This document shows, piece by piece, positions 1-9,699 of a stretch of DNA of 64,000 bases; position 1 is the first letter of the stretch, and every line of letters starts with the position of its first letter. Position numbers and translations under genes: made by a program. Under the pieces are notes generated by a model. The model saw only the letters and a list, made by a program, of their open reading frames with translations. It was not told the DNA's origin and did no database searches. Source of the stretch: Sellimonas caecigallum (GTDB lineage: Bacteria > Bacillota > Clostridia > Lachnospirales > Lachnospiraceae); the NCBI RefSeq assembly GCF_019754295.1, contig NZ_VIRV01000005.1, positions 62,001 to 126,000 on the forward strand, written 5' to 3'.

Positions 1-85
1 TAAACATAAATTTCCTTCTTCCTTCTGTATAATAAATTTATCCAATATGATATAACTAACACTTTTTCTTGTCAACTATATGAAA

Positions 86-124
86 AGGACACCTTTCTAA
101 AATTTCTTTTAGAAAAAGTGTCCT
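86..124 (-). terminator. Rho-independent terminator of lysS
   Basis: A long inverted repeat (outer arms AGGACAC and GTGTCCT, inner A/T arms) lies 50 bases past the lysS stop. Read on the minus strand it is followed by TTTTC. Its position and orientation fit the 3' end of the lysS transcript. Bases 1-85 are AT-rich and no gene is visible in them. Confidence 0.7.
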
Positions 125-173
125 CATAATATCTTCTATTTACTTAAACTGGATTGACTGCTGTCTTTGCTTT

Positions 174-2102
174 CTAGTACAGCTTCGCACCTGCCGGAAT
201 GCGGTCATCTACCATCAGAAGGTTCAGGCCTTCATGTCCGTCTTCTTCATGGACTGCTGAGATCAGCATTCCGCAGGAATCAATCCCCATCATCTTTCTC
301 GGCGGAAGGTTCACGATAGCGATTGCCGTCTTTCCGATGAGTTCTTCCGGTTCATAATACTCATGGATTCCGCTCAGGATCACACGGTCTGTGCCTGATC
401 CGTCATCCAGAACAAACTTCAGAAGTTTCTTGCTTTTTGGCACTGCCTCACACTCTTTGATCTTCACTGCACGGTAGTCTGATTTCGCAAATGTCTCAAA
501 ATCTACCATTTCTTCAAAAAGAGGTTCGATCTTTACTTTGGAAAAGTCAATTTTTTCTGCCTTCACTTCTTCTGTCTTGTCAGCCTGCACTGTTTTCTTC
601 GGCGCCGGGGAACCGCCCAGAGTCTTCATTGTCGGGAAGAGCAGTACGTCTCTGATGGCTGCGGAATCTGTAAGCAGCATGCACATTCTGTCGATTCCAA
701 ATCCGATTCCACCTGTCGGCGGCATTCCGATCTCCAGCGCATTGAGGAAGTCTTCGTCTGTCGTGTTGGCTTCTTCGTCTCCCTGTGCAAGAAGTTCTTC
801 CTGCGCTTTGAAACGTTCTCTCTGATCGATCGGGTCGTTCAGCTCTGAGTAAGCGTTCGCCATTTCCCATCCGTTCATAAAGAATTCGAAACGCTCTGTA
901 TATTCCGGATTTTCCGGTTTTTTCTTTGTGAGCGGAGAAATCTCAATCGGATGATCCATGACAAATGTAGGCTGGATCAGATGTTCTTCCACGTATTCTT
1001 CAAAGAAGAGGCTTAAGATATCGCCTTTCTTATGTCTTTCTTCAAATTCGATTCCCTTTTCTTTTGCCAATGCTTTTGCTTCTTCAGTCGTTTTGATCTC
1101 ATTGAAATCAACGCCTGCGTATTTCTTAACTGCGTCTACCATAGTAATACGTTCAAACGGCTTTCCGAGATCCATCTCTACTCCGTTGTATGTGATCTTT
1201 GTCGTACCGAGCACGTCCTGCGCAACATGGCGGTAAAGATTTTCTGTAAGATCCATCATGCCGTGATAATCCGTATATGCCTGATAGAGTTCCATCAAGG
1301 TAAATTCCGGATTGTGGCGCGTATCAAGCCCTTCGTTTCGGAACACACGTCCAATCTCATATACACGTTCCATTCCGCCTACGATGAGACGTTTCAGATA
1401 CAATTCCAGAGAAATGCGGAGCTTAAAATCTTCGTCCAGCGCATTGAAATGTGTTTCGAACGGTCTGGCTGCTGCTCCACCTGCATTGGCAACAAGCATC
1501 GGTGTCTCCACTTCCATAAATCCCTGTCCATCCAGATATTTACGGATGCTGCTCAAGATCTTTGATCTCTTGATGAATGTATCTTTTACTTCTCTGTTCA
1601 TGATAAGATCGACATATCTTTGTCTGTATCTTGTATCTGTATCAGTAAGTCCATGGAATTTTTCCGGGAGAATCTGAAGGCTCTTGGAGAGAAGCTGCAC
1701 CTTCTCGGCGTGGATGGAGATTTCCCCTGTCTTTGTCTTGAACACAAAACCTTTGATACCTACGATATCGCCGATATCAAACTTTTTGAAATCTTTGTAA
1801 TCCTCTTCTCCGATACTGTCTCTTGCAACATAAGACTGGATATTTCCCTCCAGGTCCTGAACATTACAGAAAGAAGCTTTTCCCATAACACGTTTCTGCA
1901 TGATACGTCCTGCTATCGATACCTGTTTATTTTCCAGCTCCTCAAAATTGTCCTTGATCTCCTGGCTGTGATGTGTCACATCGTATTTTGTGATAAGGAA
2001 CGGATCAGCTCCTCTTGCCTGAAGATCAGCCAGTTTTTCACGGCGTACCTTTCTCAAATGGTTAATGTCCTGCTCCTGTACATTCTTCTGCTGTTCTGCC
2101 AC
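174..2102 (-). CDS. lysS: Lysine--tRNA ligase (class II) with C-terminal tRNA-binding domain
   Basis: Charges tRNA-Lys with lysine using ATP in the cytoplasm. An N-terminal OB-fold anticodon-binding domain (about residues 50-160) is followed by the class II core with motif 2 around RVFRNEG and motif 3 around [13 protein letters not shown]. Residues from about 535 to the end form an extra domain resembling the Trbp111/MetRS C-terminal tRNA-binding fold ([13 protein letters not shown], later [15 protein letters not shown]), so the protein is about 140 residues longer than a usual bacterial LysRS. The GTG at 2102 is chosen because AAAGGAG lies 7 bases upstream; an ATG at 2123 is also in frame. 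greA lies upstream and may share the transcript. Confidence 0.96.
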   Translation of the reverse strand: MAEQQKNVQEQDINHLRKVRREKLADLQARGADPFLITKYDVTHHSQEIKDNFEELENKQVSIAGRIMQKRVMGKASFCNVQDLEGNIQSYVARDSIGEEDYKDFKKFDIGDIVGIKGFVFKTKTGEISIHAEKVQLLSKSLQILPEKFHGLTDTDTRYRQRYVDLIMNREVKDTFIKRSKILSSIRKYLDGQGFMEVETPMLVANAGGAAARPFETHFNALDEDFKLRISLELYLKRLIVGGMERVYEIGRVFRNEGLDTRHNPEFTLMELYQAYTDYHGMMDLTENLYRHVAQDVLGTTKITYNGVEMDLGKPFERITMVDAVKKYAGVDFNEIKTTEEAKALAKEKGIEFEERHKKGDILSLFFEEYVEEHLIQPTFVMDHPIEISPLTKKKPENPEYTERFEFFMNGWEMANAYSELNDPIDQRERFKAQEELLAQGDEEANTTDEDFLNALEIGMPPTGGIGFGIDRMCMLLTDSAAIRDVLLFPTMKTLGGSPAPKKTVQADKTEEVKAEKIDFSKVKIEPLFEEMVDFETFAKSDYRAVKIKECEAVPKSKKLLKFVLDDGSGTDRVILSGIHEYYEPEELIGKTAIAIVNLPPRKMMGIDSCGMLISAVHEEDGHEGLNLLMVDDRIPAGAKLY

Positions 2103-2188
2103 TTCTTTCACTCCTTTTCGCATTCAATCCTTCTATACATATGAATTTATATATACTGTAAGAAAAAGTTTGTCCGGATCATTCATTC

Positions 2189-2671
2189 TTAAATCGAACG
2201 TTCGATCTTCAATACTTTGTATTTGATTTCTCCTGCCGGTGTCTCCACTGTAACAACATCTCCGACTTTTTTACCCATCAGTGCCTGTCCGACCGGTGAT
2301 TCATTGGAAATCTTTCCCTGCAGGCTGTTCGCTTCTGTGGACCCTACGATTTTAAATTCGATCTCTTCATCAAATTCATCATCGTGTACAAGAACTGTAC
2401 ATCCGATATTGATCTTTTCGAGATCCACTTCTTCTTCTACAACTACTTCTACATTTTTCAGAATTTTTTCCAGCTCGTCGATACGCGCTTCGATATCTCT
2501 CTGCTCATCTTTCGCTGCATCATATTCTGCATTTTCAGACAGGTCACCCTGCTCTCTGGCTTCTTTGATCTTTCCTGCCACTTCTTTTCGTTTTACAACC
2601 TTCAGATTTTCCAGCTCGTCTTCCAGCGCTTTTAAGCCGGCATACGTCAAAATCGTTTTCTTTTCTTCCAT
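2189..2671 (-). CDS. greA: Transcription elongation factor GreA
   Basis: Rescues backtracked RNA polymerase by stimulating cleavage of the transcript 3' end. About 160 residues, the usual GreA length. The N-terminal coiled coil ([19 protein letters not shown], then [16 protein letters not shown] with the acidic tip) and the C-terminal FKBP-like domain ([25 protein letters not shown]) are both present. GTG and ATG starts are adjacent (2674 and 2671); the ATG sits 8 bases after GGAAGG and is preferred. It lies between dusB and lysS on the same strand. Confidence 0.97.
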   Translation of the reverse strand: MEEKKTILTYAGLKALEDELENLKVVKRKEVAGKIKEAREQGDLSENAEYDAAKDEQRDIEARIDELEKILKNVEVVVEEEVDLEKINIGCTVLVHDDEFDEEIEFKIVGSTEANSLQGKISNESPVGQALMGKKVGDVVTVETPAGEIKYKVLKIERSI

Positions 2672-2803
2672 CACAATTACCTTCCTTACAAATGGATATA
2701 GGCAGCTTTTAGCTGCAAAATTTCATAAAATATTCTACTTCCGTAATTTCAATATTATACATAACCATCTCCGGCATGTCAAGATTTACGCAGGATTCTG
2801 CCG

Positions 2804-3772
2804 CTATTCATGCAGTTTTTCAAAGAGCAGTTTTTCAAGCTCTTCGTAGCTTTCCACTTGGTTGATCTCCGCTCTCAATCTCGCTGAGTTCGGGAAGCCT
2901 GCAGTATACCACGCCACATGTTTTCTCATTTCGCGAATCGCTGTATAGTCGCCTTTGCATTCCATCTGGAGTTTTGCATGGCGCAGCATCATCTCTCTTA
3001 CTTCTGTCACAGATGGCCTGGCAAGTTTCTCCCCTGTCTCTTCATAGTGGATCAGCTCCTGAAAAATCCACGGATTCCCCTGCACCGCACGTCCTACCAT
3101 GATTCCGTCGCACCCGGTTTCGCTTACCATTCGCTCTGCATCTTCCCCGGAAGAGACATCTCCGTTTCCGATGACCGGTATAGACACAGCTTCTTTAACT
3201 TGCCTTATAATATCCCAGTCTGCCTTGCCGGAATAGTATTGTTCTCTTGTCCTGCCGTGTACGGCCACCGCCGCCGCACCTGCGTCTTCGATGATCCTGG
3301 CGATTTCCACCGCATTGACGCTGTCATCATCAAATCCCTTCCGTATCTTGACTGTCACCGGTTTTTCTATCGCTTTCGCCACCTTAGATACGATTTCATG
3401 GACAAGGGCTGGATTTCGCATCAGCGCGGATCCCTCGCCATTCTTCACAATTTTAGGCACCGGGCAGCCCATATTGATGTCCAAAATTGCAAACGGCAGT
3501 TCTTCTATCTGCTTTGCGATCTCACTCATGATATCCGGATCCGATCCGAAAAGCTGGAGTGACACCGGGCGCTCTTTTGGATGAATTTCGAGAAGACTTT
3601 TCGTATTCCTGTTTTTATATAAAATCGCTTTGGCGCTTACCATCTCCATGCATAAAAGACCTGCGCCCTGCTCCTTACAGAGCAGACGAAAAGGAAGATC
3701 CGTCACTCCCGCCATCGGCGCCAGAATATAACGGTTCTCCAGTTCCACATTTCCGATTTTCAGTTTTTTCAT
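2804..3772 (-). CDS. dusB: tRNA-dihydrouridine synthase (DusB type)
   Basis: FMN-dependent reduction of uridine to dihydrouridine in the tRNA D-loop. A TIM-barrel Dus protein of 322 residues with the family signatures APMAGVTDLPFR near the N-terminus, QLFGSDP, NMGCPVPKIVKNGEGSAL carrying the catalytic Cys, VHGRTREQYYSG and GNGDV. The C-terminal helical tRNA-binding part is complete. Twelve bases separate it from the DUF6145-like gene upstream, so the two are probably co-transcribed. Exact Dus subclass is inferred from overall similarity. Confidence 0.93.
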   Translation of the reverse strand: MKKLKIGNVELENRYILAPMAGVTDLPFRLLCKEQGAGLLCMEMVSAKAILYKNRNTKSLLEIHPKERPVSLQLFGSDPDIMSEIAKQIEELPFAILDINMGCPVPKIVKNGEGSALMRNPALVHEIVSKVAKAIEKPVTVKIRKGFDDDSVNAVEIARIIEDAGAAAVAVHGRTREQYYSGKADWDIIRQVKEAVSIPVIGNGDVSSGEDAERMVSETGCDGIMVGRAVQGNPWIFQELIHYEETGEKLARPSVTEVREMMLRHAKLQMECKGDYTAIREMRKHVAWYTAGFPNSARLRAEINQVESYEELEKLLFEKLHE

Positions 3773-3784
3773 CGCGTACTTCCC

Positions 3785-4135
3785 CTACTCTTGTTTTTCA
3801 TCCAGGTCTTCGCCAAGGAAAAATACCTTGTAGTAAAGCTGAAGGGATTCCAGCAAATCTGCCTTCGTCCTCTGAAGCTCTTTGATCTTTAACGCGCTCC
3901 CGATATCGTCAAACATGGCGTCCCCCTCCTTGGAAGTTACCTCAAAGCAAAGAGAACCATCCTCTTCATATACAAGTGTGAGGATACCGCCCACATCGTG
4001 TACATAAAGCACACACATAATCTTGAGCTCATCTTTGATATGATCCGGCAGATTGTCAAAATCCGGATTTAAATAATACTTTTCTTCATATGAGTTTGCG
4101 CCACACAATACAATTTTCTCTTCGTACATATCCAT
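3785..4135 (-). CDS. DUF6145-like protein of unknown function
   Basis: A 116-residue acidic cytoplasmic protein without signal peptide or membrane segment. I associate it with DUF6145, a Lachnospiraceae family found between dusB and birA, on the basis of gene order and sequence feel rather than a search. The N-terminal half has a compact beta-rich pattern (KIMCVLYVHDVGGILTLVY); the C-terminal part is a charged helix (SALKIKELQRTKADLLESLQ) that could mediate dimerisation. Function unknown; the neighbours suggest only a housekeeping operon. Confidence 0.8.
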   Translation of the reverse strand: MDMYEEKIVLCGANSYEEKYYLNPDFDNLPDHIKDELKIMCVLYVHDVGGILTLVYEEDGSLCFEVTSKEGDAMFDDIGSALKIKELQRTKADLLESLQLYYKVFFLGEDLDEKQE

Positions 4136-4173
4136 CTCCTCTATTTTCTATTCTTACATTCTTTAGATTATTC

Positions 4174-4968
4174 TCAAATATATCCATAAACTCCTCGAAC
4201 GGAAACTTCTCCGGAATCCACCTCCCGAAGATCTCCTCCGTCGGTCTTTATGATCAAAGCTCCTGTCTTTGAAATACCGAGCGCTGTTCCTTTCCATTCA
4301 TGCCCCGGCTCCAGAACACAGACAGTCTCTCCCCTGTTCACAAGAGCAGCTTCGTACTCGTCTTTTATGAAAGCAAGCGACTGCTCTTTACAGAATTGTA
4401 TGTAAAGTTGTTCAAATTCTTCAAGGACACGACACACCAGTGTTTCCCTGGGCACGGCCTGTCCCGTCTCCAGCCAAATGGAAGTCGCCTTCTCTGCAAG
4501 CTCCTCCGGAAACTCTCTCTGGTTACAGTTGATACCAACTCCGATCAGCACATAGTCCACCGCTCCCTGTACGACACTCATTTCTGTAAGAATACCGCAG
4601 ATCTTTCGGCCCCCAATCACGAGGTCATTCGGCCACTTGATTCCAACCTCCACATGGCAGACTCTGCGTACTGCACGGGTTACAGCACATGCCATCAAAA
4701 GCGTCAGCATCGGAGCCCTGTCCGGCAGAAAATCCGGCCGCAAAAGCACTGTCATATAAATATTCTCCCCCGGCAAAGACAACCACGAACGCCCCCGTCT
4801 CCCACGCCCTGCGGTCTGCTGCTCCGCCAAAACGACCAAGCCCTCGCCGGCCCCACTCCTGGCAGCTTCCTTAACCCGCATATTTGTCGAATCTGTCTCC
4901 TCATATACAACCAACTCACGGCCAAACCTGTCTGAACAAAGCAAAAGAGAAATCAGTCCCCTCTTCAT
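4174..4968 (-). CDS. birA: Biotin--[acetyl-CoA-carboxylase] ligase
   Basis: Activates biotin with ATP to biotinyl-AMP and attaches it to the lysine of biotin carboxyl carrier proteins. Family motifs are ETDSTN, the biotinyl-AMP loop AGRGRRGRSW, KWPNDL with the catalytic Lys, and GIGINCN; the C-terminal SH3-like domain follows. The N-terminal winged helix of BirA repressors is absent, so this is a monofunctional ligase and not expected to bind DNA. ATG at 4968 is chosen; GTG at 4971 is equally well placed behind GGAGG, and a TTG at 4986 overlaps that ribosome site. Confidence 0.93.
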   Translation of the reverse strand: MKRGLISLLLCSDRFGRELVVYEETDSTNMRVKEAARSGAGEGLVVLAEQQTAGRGRRGRSWLSLPGENIYMTVLLRPDFLPDRAPMLTLLMACAVTRAVRRVCHVEVGIKWPNDLVIGGRKICGILTEMSVVQGAVDYVLIGVGINCNQREFPEELAEKATSIWLETGQAVPRETLVCRVLEEFEQLYIQFCKEQSLAFIKDEYEAALVNRGETVCVLEPGHEWKGTALGISKTGALIIKTDGGDLREVDSGEVSVRGVYGYI

Positions 4969-5030
4969 CACACAAAACGCCTCCAATCAACCACTGTGTG
5001 ATATTATAGCATACTATGTTGAAAAATAAA

Positions 5031-5068
5031 ACGGGGACGTGTTCCGACAAGTCGGAACACGTCCCCGT
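5031..5068 (-). terminator. Perfect 18-bp palindromic hairpin, terminator-like
   Basis: ACGGGGACGTGTTCCGAC and its exact complement are separated by two bases. On the minus strand it is followed by TTTTATTTTT, so it should terminate the patatin/carbamoyltransferase transcript ending at 5166. The very GC-rich perfect dyad differs from the ordinary hairpins nearby and may belong to a dispersed palindromic repeat family. Confidence 0.75.
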
Positions 5069-5165
5069 ACCTTTCGGTTGCGTTTCTTATGCAACTTTTT
5101 TATTTCTGTCGTTTTCTTTCTATTTTGATTTTTTCTTGTTTTTCATCTTGTGATCAATTTTTTCT

Positions 5166-7205
5166 TTATTCTTCCCCGAGTGTTGCGACCATAACAGCTT
5201 TTATCGTATGTAATCTGTTTTCAGCTTCGTCGAAGACAACCGATGCTTTGCTTTCGAATACATCTTCTGTTACTTCATATCCTTTTACTGCCGGGAGGCA
5301 ATGCATAAATATAGTGTTTTCTTTTTTGGTTTTTTCCATGAGTTTTCTGTTTACCTGGTATTTGTGCAGGATTGCTTTTCTTTCGGCCGTTTTTTCTTCT
5401 TCTCCCATGGAGATCCATACATCTGTATAGATAATATCTGCGCCTTCTACATCGTCCGTATTATCGCTGATGGTTATGGCTGCTCCTGATTCTTGTGCGT
5501 ATTTCTGACATGCGTTGACGAGTGAGCGCATCGGCCAGAGTTCTTTTGGTGCAATCAGTGTAAAGTCAATTCCAACTTTTACGCACCCTATCATAAGGCT
5601 GTTTGCCATATTATTTCTTCCGTCTCCGATGTATACAAATTTCAGGCCTTCAAAATATTCGAATTTTTCCTGGATCGTGAGCAGGTCTGCCAGGACTTGT
5701 GTCGGATGGTAGTCATCGGTCAGCCCGTTCCAGACAGGTACGCCGCTGTATTCTGCCAGTGCCTCTACGTGTGAATGGCGAAATCCGCGGAATTCGATGC
5801 CGTCGAACATTCTTCCTAATACTCTTGCCGTATCTTCGATACTTTCTTTATGGCCGAGCTGTATCTCATTTCCGCTCAGATAAGTGGGAAATGCTCCTTC
5901 ATCGTTGGCTGCGACAGTAAAAGCGCACCGTGTTCTTGTAGATGGTTTTTCAAATATCAGTGCTATATTTTTCCCTTCCAGCGCATGCCCTTTGATTCCC
6001 TGTTTCTTTTTCGCTTTCAGCTTTGCAGCGAGATTAACCAGATATCGGATTTCATCCGGTGTATAATCTTTCAATGTTAAAAAGCTTCTTCCTTTTAAAT
6101 TCATGTCCAAATCCTCCCTGATTTCTGCCAGCACACGAAGAAAACGCGGTATTGCTACTTTACCTTCCAGTTCCGCATATTTTTTCAGCACCAGTTCCAG
6201 CAGTTTCCTTTCTTTATAAATTTGATATTTAGGTATATGAAAATATTTTGCACCGGCTTCCAGCATGGAGAGATACAGAAGTTCATCGTCTGCCCCTAGT
6301 GGGAGTTTCAGCACAAACTTAATTTCCCGTTTTTCCTTTTCGCTGATCCCTTTCATCCGCTCTGCATACGCTTCTTTCGGATAGGAGCTGTCGATATAAT
6401 AAATGAGGCCTTTAAGTCCGTAGATCATCCGTTTCGCATCGTAATATCCGATCTTTAGATTCTGCCGGCTCCTTTTTCCGTGAAATTCCAGAATGCTTCC
6501 GAGATTGACCCTCGGGGCGATCTCACATATTTTCGTGTTTTCATCCAGCTTTACTTTTGGTTCTCTCCCAGGCCCATATATTCGGACTGTGATGATATCT
6601 TTGTATCCTCGATTTATCAACGAGTTGAGGGGTACATTATTGATAACGCCTCCGTCCAGATACGTTTTTCCATGCAGAGGTTCATTTTTAAACCCAAGCA
6701 GATATGCGCTTGCCAGAAGAAAATCTTCCAAAAGTCCTTCCGGAATATCGTCCAATGTAAGATCCAGTTCTTTCATATCAGAAAGCGAAAAGGTAAGAAG
6801 TGAGAAGTCGATCCCTGCATTTCGGATTTTCTCTTCATCGATGACTTCGTGGATCAGATTTCTAAGCGGGGTAATATCAATCCCGCCCTCCTTTACTTTT
6901 GCCCATACTTCTCTGAAAAGTTCTTTGACAGGCGTCTCTTTCTGAAACAGCCTTTCCATCCAATCATCATCAACATCCATGATTCTTGAAAATGTCATTT
7001 TTTCCCAGATGCGCTCTGCCTGATCAACGCTTCCCATGCAGATCAGAGCTCCGTTCAAAGCTCCTACCGATGTACCTGCCACTGCCTTGATCTTAATACC
7101 GGCTTCAGCCATCGCTTTCCACGCTCCAATCTGGTACGCGCCTCTTGCGCCGCCTCCGTCCAATACGAGTCCATATTCCTTTGATAAATCGATTACAGGC
7201 TTCAT
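5166..7205 (-). CDS. argF: Patatin-like phospholipase fused in frame to ornithine carbamoyltransferase
   Basis: One 679-codon frame holds two complete enzymes. Residues 1-367 are a patatin-like acyl hydrolase: oxyanion motif [10 protein letters not shown], nucleophile GTSVG (Ser46) and DGG (Asp184). Residues 368-679 are a full-length 312-residue ornithine carbamoyltransferase: STRTR (carbamoyl phosphate site), HPTQ, SMGEE (ornithine loop) and HCLP, which makes citrulline in the arginine pathway. The patatin start has AAGGAG seven bases upstream. The carbamoyltransferase part also has a strong ribosome site of its own at the junction, so a free 312-residue enzyme (5166-6104) is likely made. 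I see no frameshift or decayed motif in either half. Whether the long product accumulates cannot be told from sequence. Confidence 0.93.
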   Translation of the reverse strand: MKPVIDLSKEYGLVLDGGGARGAYQIGAWKAMAEAGIKIKAVAGTSVGALNGALICMGSVDQAERIWEKMTFSRIMDVDDDWMERLFQKETPVKELFREVWAKVKEGGIDITPLRNLIHEVIDEEKIRNAGIDFSLLTFSLSDMKELDLTLDDIPEGLLEDFLLASAYLLGFKNEPLHGKTYLDGGVINNVPLNSLINRGYKDIITVRIYGPGREPKVKLDENTKICEIAPRVNLGSILEFHGKRSRQNLKIGYYDAKRMIYGLKGLIYYIDSSYPKEAYAERMKGISEKEKREIKFVLKLPLGADDELLYLSMLEAGAKYFHIPKYQIYKERKLLELVLKKYAELEGKVAIPRFLRVLAEIREDLDMNLKGRSFLTLKDYTPDEIRYLVNLAAKLKAKKKQGIKGHALEGKNIALIFEKPSTRTRCAFTVAANDEGAFPTYLSGNEIQLGHKESIEDTARVLGRMFDGIEFRGFRHSHVEALAEYSGVPVWNGLTDDYHPTQVLADLLTIQEKFEYFEGLKFVYIGDGRNNMANSLMIGCVKVGIDFTLIAPKELWPMRSLVNACQKYAQESGAAITISDNTDDVEGADIIYTDVWISMGEEEKTAERKAILHKYQVNRKLMEKTKKENTIFMHCLPAVKGYEVTEDVFESKASVVFDEAENRLHTIKAVMVATLGEE
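6102..6118 (-). promoter_or_regulatory. argF: Internal ribosome-binding site and ATG for ornithine carbamoyltransferase
   Basis: Inside the long frame, GGGAGGA (6112-6118) precedes an ATG (6104-6102) by 7 bases. The ATG begins [11 protein letters not shown], the normal N-terminus of an ornithine carbamoyltransferase. This would allow the enzyme to be translated alone from the same mRNA. Confidence 0.75.
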
Positions 7206-7390
7206 GTCTTCACTCCTTATGCATTATATTACTCTTTTTTGCATAAAATTACAATCCATTTTTCTTGTTTTTTACAAAAAAGATCTTCGTCTGTGTTCAA
7301 CAAGCTATACTCTCTGAGTTTTCTCGGTTTTGTCTTATCACACATGTTAATCGCTATAGATTCAGTATACACCGAATTCTCACATAATGT

Positions 7391-7424
7391 AAAGGGAGCA
7401 CTTACCATGTAAAGTGCTCCCTTT
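7391..7424 (-). terminator. Terminator hairpin downstream of the SleB-like hydrolase
   Basis: A perfect 13-bp dyad (AAAGGGAGCACTT with its complement) with an 8-base loop, 45 bases past the stop at 7469. The flanking T-runs are short on both strands, so it may act bidirectionally or weakly. The rest of 7206-7468 shows no gene. Confidence 0.6.
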
Positions 7425-7468
7425 CTCTTTCTGAATAATTATACAATTTATATATTCTTTCTAACCCC

Positions 7469-8179
7469 TTAGTGGAACCAATGTGCCCCAATTTTGATTC
7501 CTGTATTATTTCCATCCCCGAAATGAAGTGCATTTCCAACCGGGCTTACTCCGGCAAGCGCTTCGCGTGCAGCCTGATAACAAGACGCCGGAATGTTTCC
7601 GGATGCAAGGACTCTGTCAAGCTTTCCTGTCATGGCTGGTCCAAACTGTCCTCTCTGATAAATAACTCCTCTGATAGAACTTGCATATCCGGCATTCAAT
7701 CGGTTCATAACCACAGCTCCCACTGCAACCTGCCCCTGGTACGGCTGGTTTCCTGCCTCACAATAAATCAGTGCTGCAAGAAGATTTTCATCTCCTGCCT
7801 GAGCTGCTTGGGCAGCTTTTTGAGCCTTCGCAGCTTCCGCGGCTTTTCTTGCTTCTTCGGCCTTTCTCGCCTCTTCGGCTTTTCTTGCCTCCTCAGCTTT
7901 TCTTGCCTCCTCAGCTTTTCGAATCTCTTCTGCTTTCTTTACTGCTTCATTTCTTTTCGTCTTTATCTGTTCCGTATATCCGGAAACTGTCTGGGATAAC
8001 GCCTGTACATTCTCAGCCGCTGCTGCTTCCACAACAGCTCCTTGAGGCGCTTCTGCTATAAGTCCTCCGTCTGCGGCAATAACCTGTACATTCACACTTG
8101 CCGTGAGAACTACCGCAGAAAGAATTCCTGCCAGCATTCCTTTCTCAAAATGTCTTTTATGACCAAAATTGGGTTTCAT
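7469..8179 (-). CDS. Secreted cell-wall hydrolase, SleB/Hydrolase_2 family
   Basis: A 236-residue exported protein. A signal peptide (basic start, hydrophobic GMLAGILSAVVLTASVNV, cleavage after VIAA) is followed by an alanine-rich region and a coiled coil of repeated KAEEAR units (about residues 78-115). The C-terminal domain from about residue 130 is SleB-like (NLLAALIYCEAGNQPYQGQ with the catalytic Glu, GAVVMNRL, FGPAMTGKL), expected to cleave peptidoglycan glycan strands. Start at 8179 is fixed by AAGGAGG 7 bases upstream; the frame extends to 8266 without a ribosome site. The call as cortex-lytic versus vegetative remodelling enzyme is open. Confidence 0.9.
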   Translation of the reverse strand: MKPNFGHKRHFEKGMLAGILSAVVLTASVNVQVIAADGGLIAEAPQGAVVEAAAAENVQALSQTVSGYTEQIKTKRNEAVKKAEEIRKAEEARKAEEARKAEEARKAEEARKAAEAAKAQKAAQAAQAGDENLLAALIYCEAGNQPYQGQVAVGAVVMNRLNAGYASSIRGVIYQRGQFGPAMTGKLDRVLASGNIPASCYQAAREALAGVSPVGNALHFGDGNNTGIKIGAHWFH

Positions 8180-8594
8180 ATAATCCTCCTTCTTACCTGA
8201 TACAGTTATGTCTATGTAACACTCTGCTCTCTTCGCCATCTTTTGTATGTAATAAATAATACGCATTTTAGTTTTATTTTATTACAAATATTACAAATTT
8301 GTTACATAACCTTGCAACGAGGATTATCTTAGCAAAATTTCATTGTCTTGTCAACTTTTCTTCTTATTTACGTCATTTTTACCAGTTATTTGTCATATTT
8401 TATATCTATTTTTATTCGTAATGCACATTTCATATTTTCAGACAACTTCTCTTATTACTATGTTTTTTCTTTCTCGCACCTGTTTTTTTCAAAAATACTA
8501 GACTACGCTTTGTCACACTAACGTAATATTTCCATCACATTTTAACAAAATGTCTAAAGCCTCTTCGCCGCTTTCAGAAAAAGTTTTTCCCGCA
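8180..8594. other. Non-coding AT-rich gap
   Basis: About 415 bases without a credible gene on either strand. It presumably holds the promoter and leader of the SleB-like gene, but I could not pick a convincing -35/-10 pair, and I found no riboswitch core such as the c-di-AMP ydaO motif that often precedes such genes. Confidence 0.5.
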
Positions 8595-8628
8595 TAAAAA
8601 AACCGCCACTGCCTTTCGCAGTGACGGC
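8595..8628 (-). terminator. Terminator of the rpsF-ssb-rpsR operon
   Basis: Inverted repeat CCG.CACTGC / GCAGTG.CGG with one internal mismatch and a 5-base loop. Read on the minus strand it is followed by seven T residues, 25 bases after the rpsR stop. A classic intrinsic terminator. Confidence 0.88.
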
Positions 8629-8652
8629 TTATATCTCCGCATTTTGGAATGA

Positions 8653-8916
8653 TTATTCCTGAACGTACGGCATCAGGGCAATATGTCTTGCTCTCTTGAT
8701 TGCTACTGTCAGAGCTCTCTGATGCTTTGCACAGTTTCCTGTGATTCTTCTCGGAAGGATCTTTCCTCTTTCAGAAACGTATTTTCTTAATTTTGCAACG
8801 TCCTTGTAATCAATTTCGTTGTTTTCTTTACCACAGAATACGCATACTTTTTTTCTTCTGCGGCTCGGTCTTCTTCTCATCTGAGAATCAGCTTTGTTTG
8901 TTTTATCGTAAGCCAT
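8653..8916 (-). CDS. rpsR: 30S ribosomal protein S18
   Basis: An 87-residue basic S18 with the conserved core [24 protein letters not shown] and KHQR. It has CVFCG near the N-terminus and a later C-A-K-H, consistent with the zinc-binding form of S18. ATG at 8916 sits 8 bases after GGAGG; the in-frame TTG at 8931 is rejected because it precedes that site. Last gene of the rpsF-ssb-rpsR operon, 17 bases after ssb. Confidence 0.97.
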   Translation of the reverse strand: MAYDKTNKADSQMRRRPSRRRKKVCVFCGKENNEIDYKDVAKLRKYVSERGKILPRRITGNCAKHQRALTVAIKRARHIALMPYVQE

Positions 8917-8933
8917 CGTTCTTACCTCCAATA

Positions 8934-9389
8934 CTAATTAAATGGTAATTCCTCATCAATTCCGTCCGGGATATTCATAAACCCGTCTCCTGCATCCATA
9001 CTCGGAGCCTGTGGAGCTGACGAAACCGGGCTTGCCTGATAATGGCTCTGATTTGCTTCACTCACGCTCTTGCTTTCAGCAAATTCCTGCTCTTCTACGA
9101 CAACTTCTGTCGTATAGACTTTTACGCCATCTTTATTCGTATAACTACCTGTCTGAATGCGACCACAGATTGTGATGCGCATTCCCTGACGGAAATACTT
9201 TTCCGCAAACTCAGCTGTTCTTCCAAAAGATACACAACTTATAAAGTCTGCTGTCTGCTCTCCGTCACGTCTGAATCTCCTGTCTACCGCAAGGGTGTAC
9301 CGCGCAATAGCCAGCGGATTTTCTCCACCTTGAGAATATCTCACTTCAGGATCTCTTGTCAGGCGCCCCATTAAAATTACTTTATTCAT
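8934..9389 (-). CDS. ssb: Single-stranded DNA-binding protein
   Basis: A 151-residue SSB. The OB-fold covers about residues 1-105 ([46 protein letters not shown]). A low-complexity linker leads to the acidic tip DEELPFN that recruits replication and repair partners. It lies between rpsF and rpsR in the universal Firmicutes arrangement, so this is the chromosomal housekeeping copy. Confidence 0.97.
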   Translation of the reverse strand: MNKVILMGRLTRDPEVRYSQGGENPLAIARYTLAVDRRFRRDGEQTADFISCVSFGRTAEFAEKYFRQGMRITICGRIQTGSYTNKDGVKVYTTEVVVEEQEFAESKSVSEANQSHYQASPVSSAPQAPSMDAGDGFMNIPDGIDEELPFN

Positions 9390-9408
9390 AAATTTCCTCT
9401 TTTCTTCT

Positions 9409-9696
9409 TTATGCTTCCTGTTTCACGCATAAATATCTGATCACGTTGTCCATGATGCGAATTCTTTCTTCGATTTCGCCTGGAGTTGTTGTATCAGATT
9501 CGAAGTGGATGAAATAATAGTATCCTTCTTTCATCTTCTGAATTTCATAAGCAAGTCTCTTCTTGCCCCATTCATCAACGTCAGTAACATTTCCACCGAA
9601 ACGTGTAACTAATGCTTTTACCTTTTCGATCACTTCTGCTCTGGCGTCGTCTTCGATTTTTGCATTGACAACAACAGCTAATTCATATTTGTTCAT
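9409..9696 (-). CDS. rpsF: 30S ribosomal protein S6
   Basis: A 95-residue S6 with the typical start MNKYELAVVVNAKIEDDAR, the DVDEWGKKRLAYEIQKMKEGYY motif and the C-terminal DNVIRYLCVK strand. First gene of the rpsF-ssb-rpsR operon, with AAGGAGG ahead of the ATG. The protein pairs with S18 on the 30S platform. Confidence 0.97.
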   Translation of the reverse strand: MNKYELAVVVNAKIEDDARAEVIEKVKALVTRFGGNVTDVDEWGKKRLAYEIQKMKEGYYYFIHFESDTTTPGEIEERIRIMDNVIRYLCVKQEA

Positions 9697-9699
9697 GTC

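Noticed and set aside
6105-6130. Sequencing frameshift as cause of the patatin-carbamoyltransferase fusion
   Set aside because: No homopolymer at the junction and both halves stay in one frame with correct ends; a real fused frame is simpler, though resequencing would be decisive.
8180-8594. c-di-AMP (ydaO-type) riboswitch upstream of the SleB-like gene
   Set aside because: Such genes often have one, but I could not find the conserved GGGG-AAC-type core or pairing in this AT-rich stretch.
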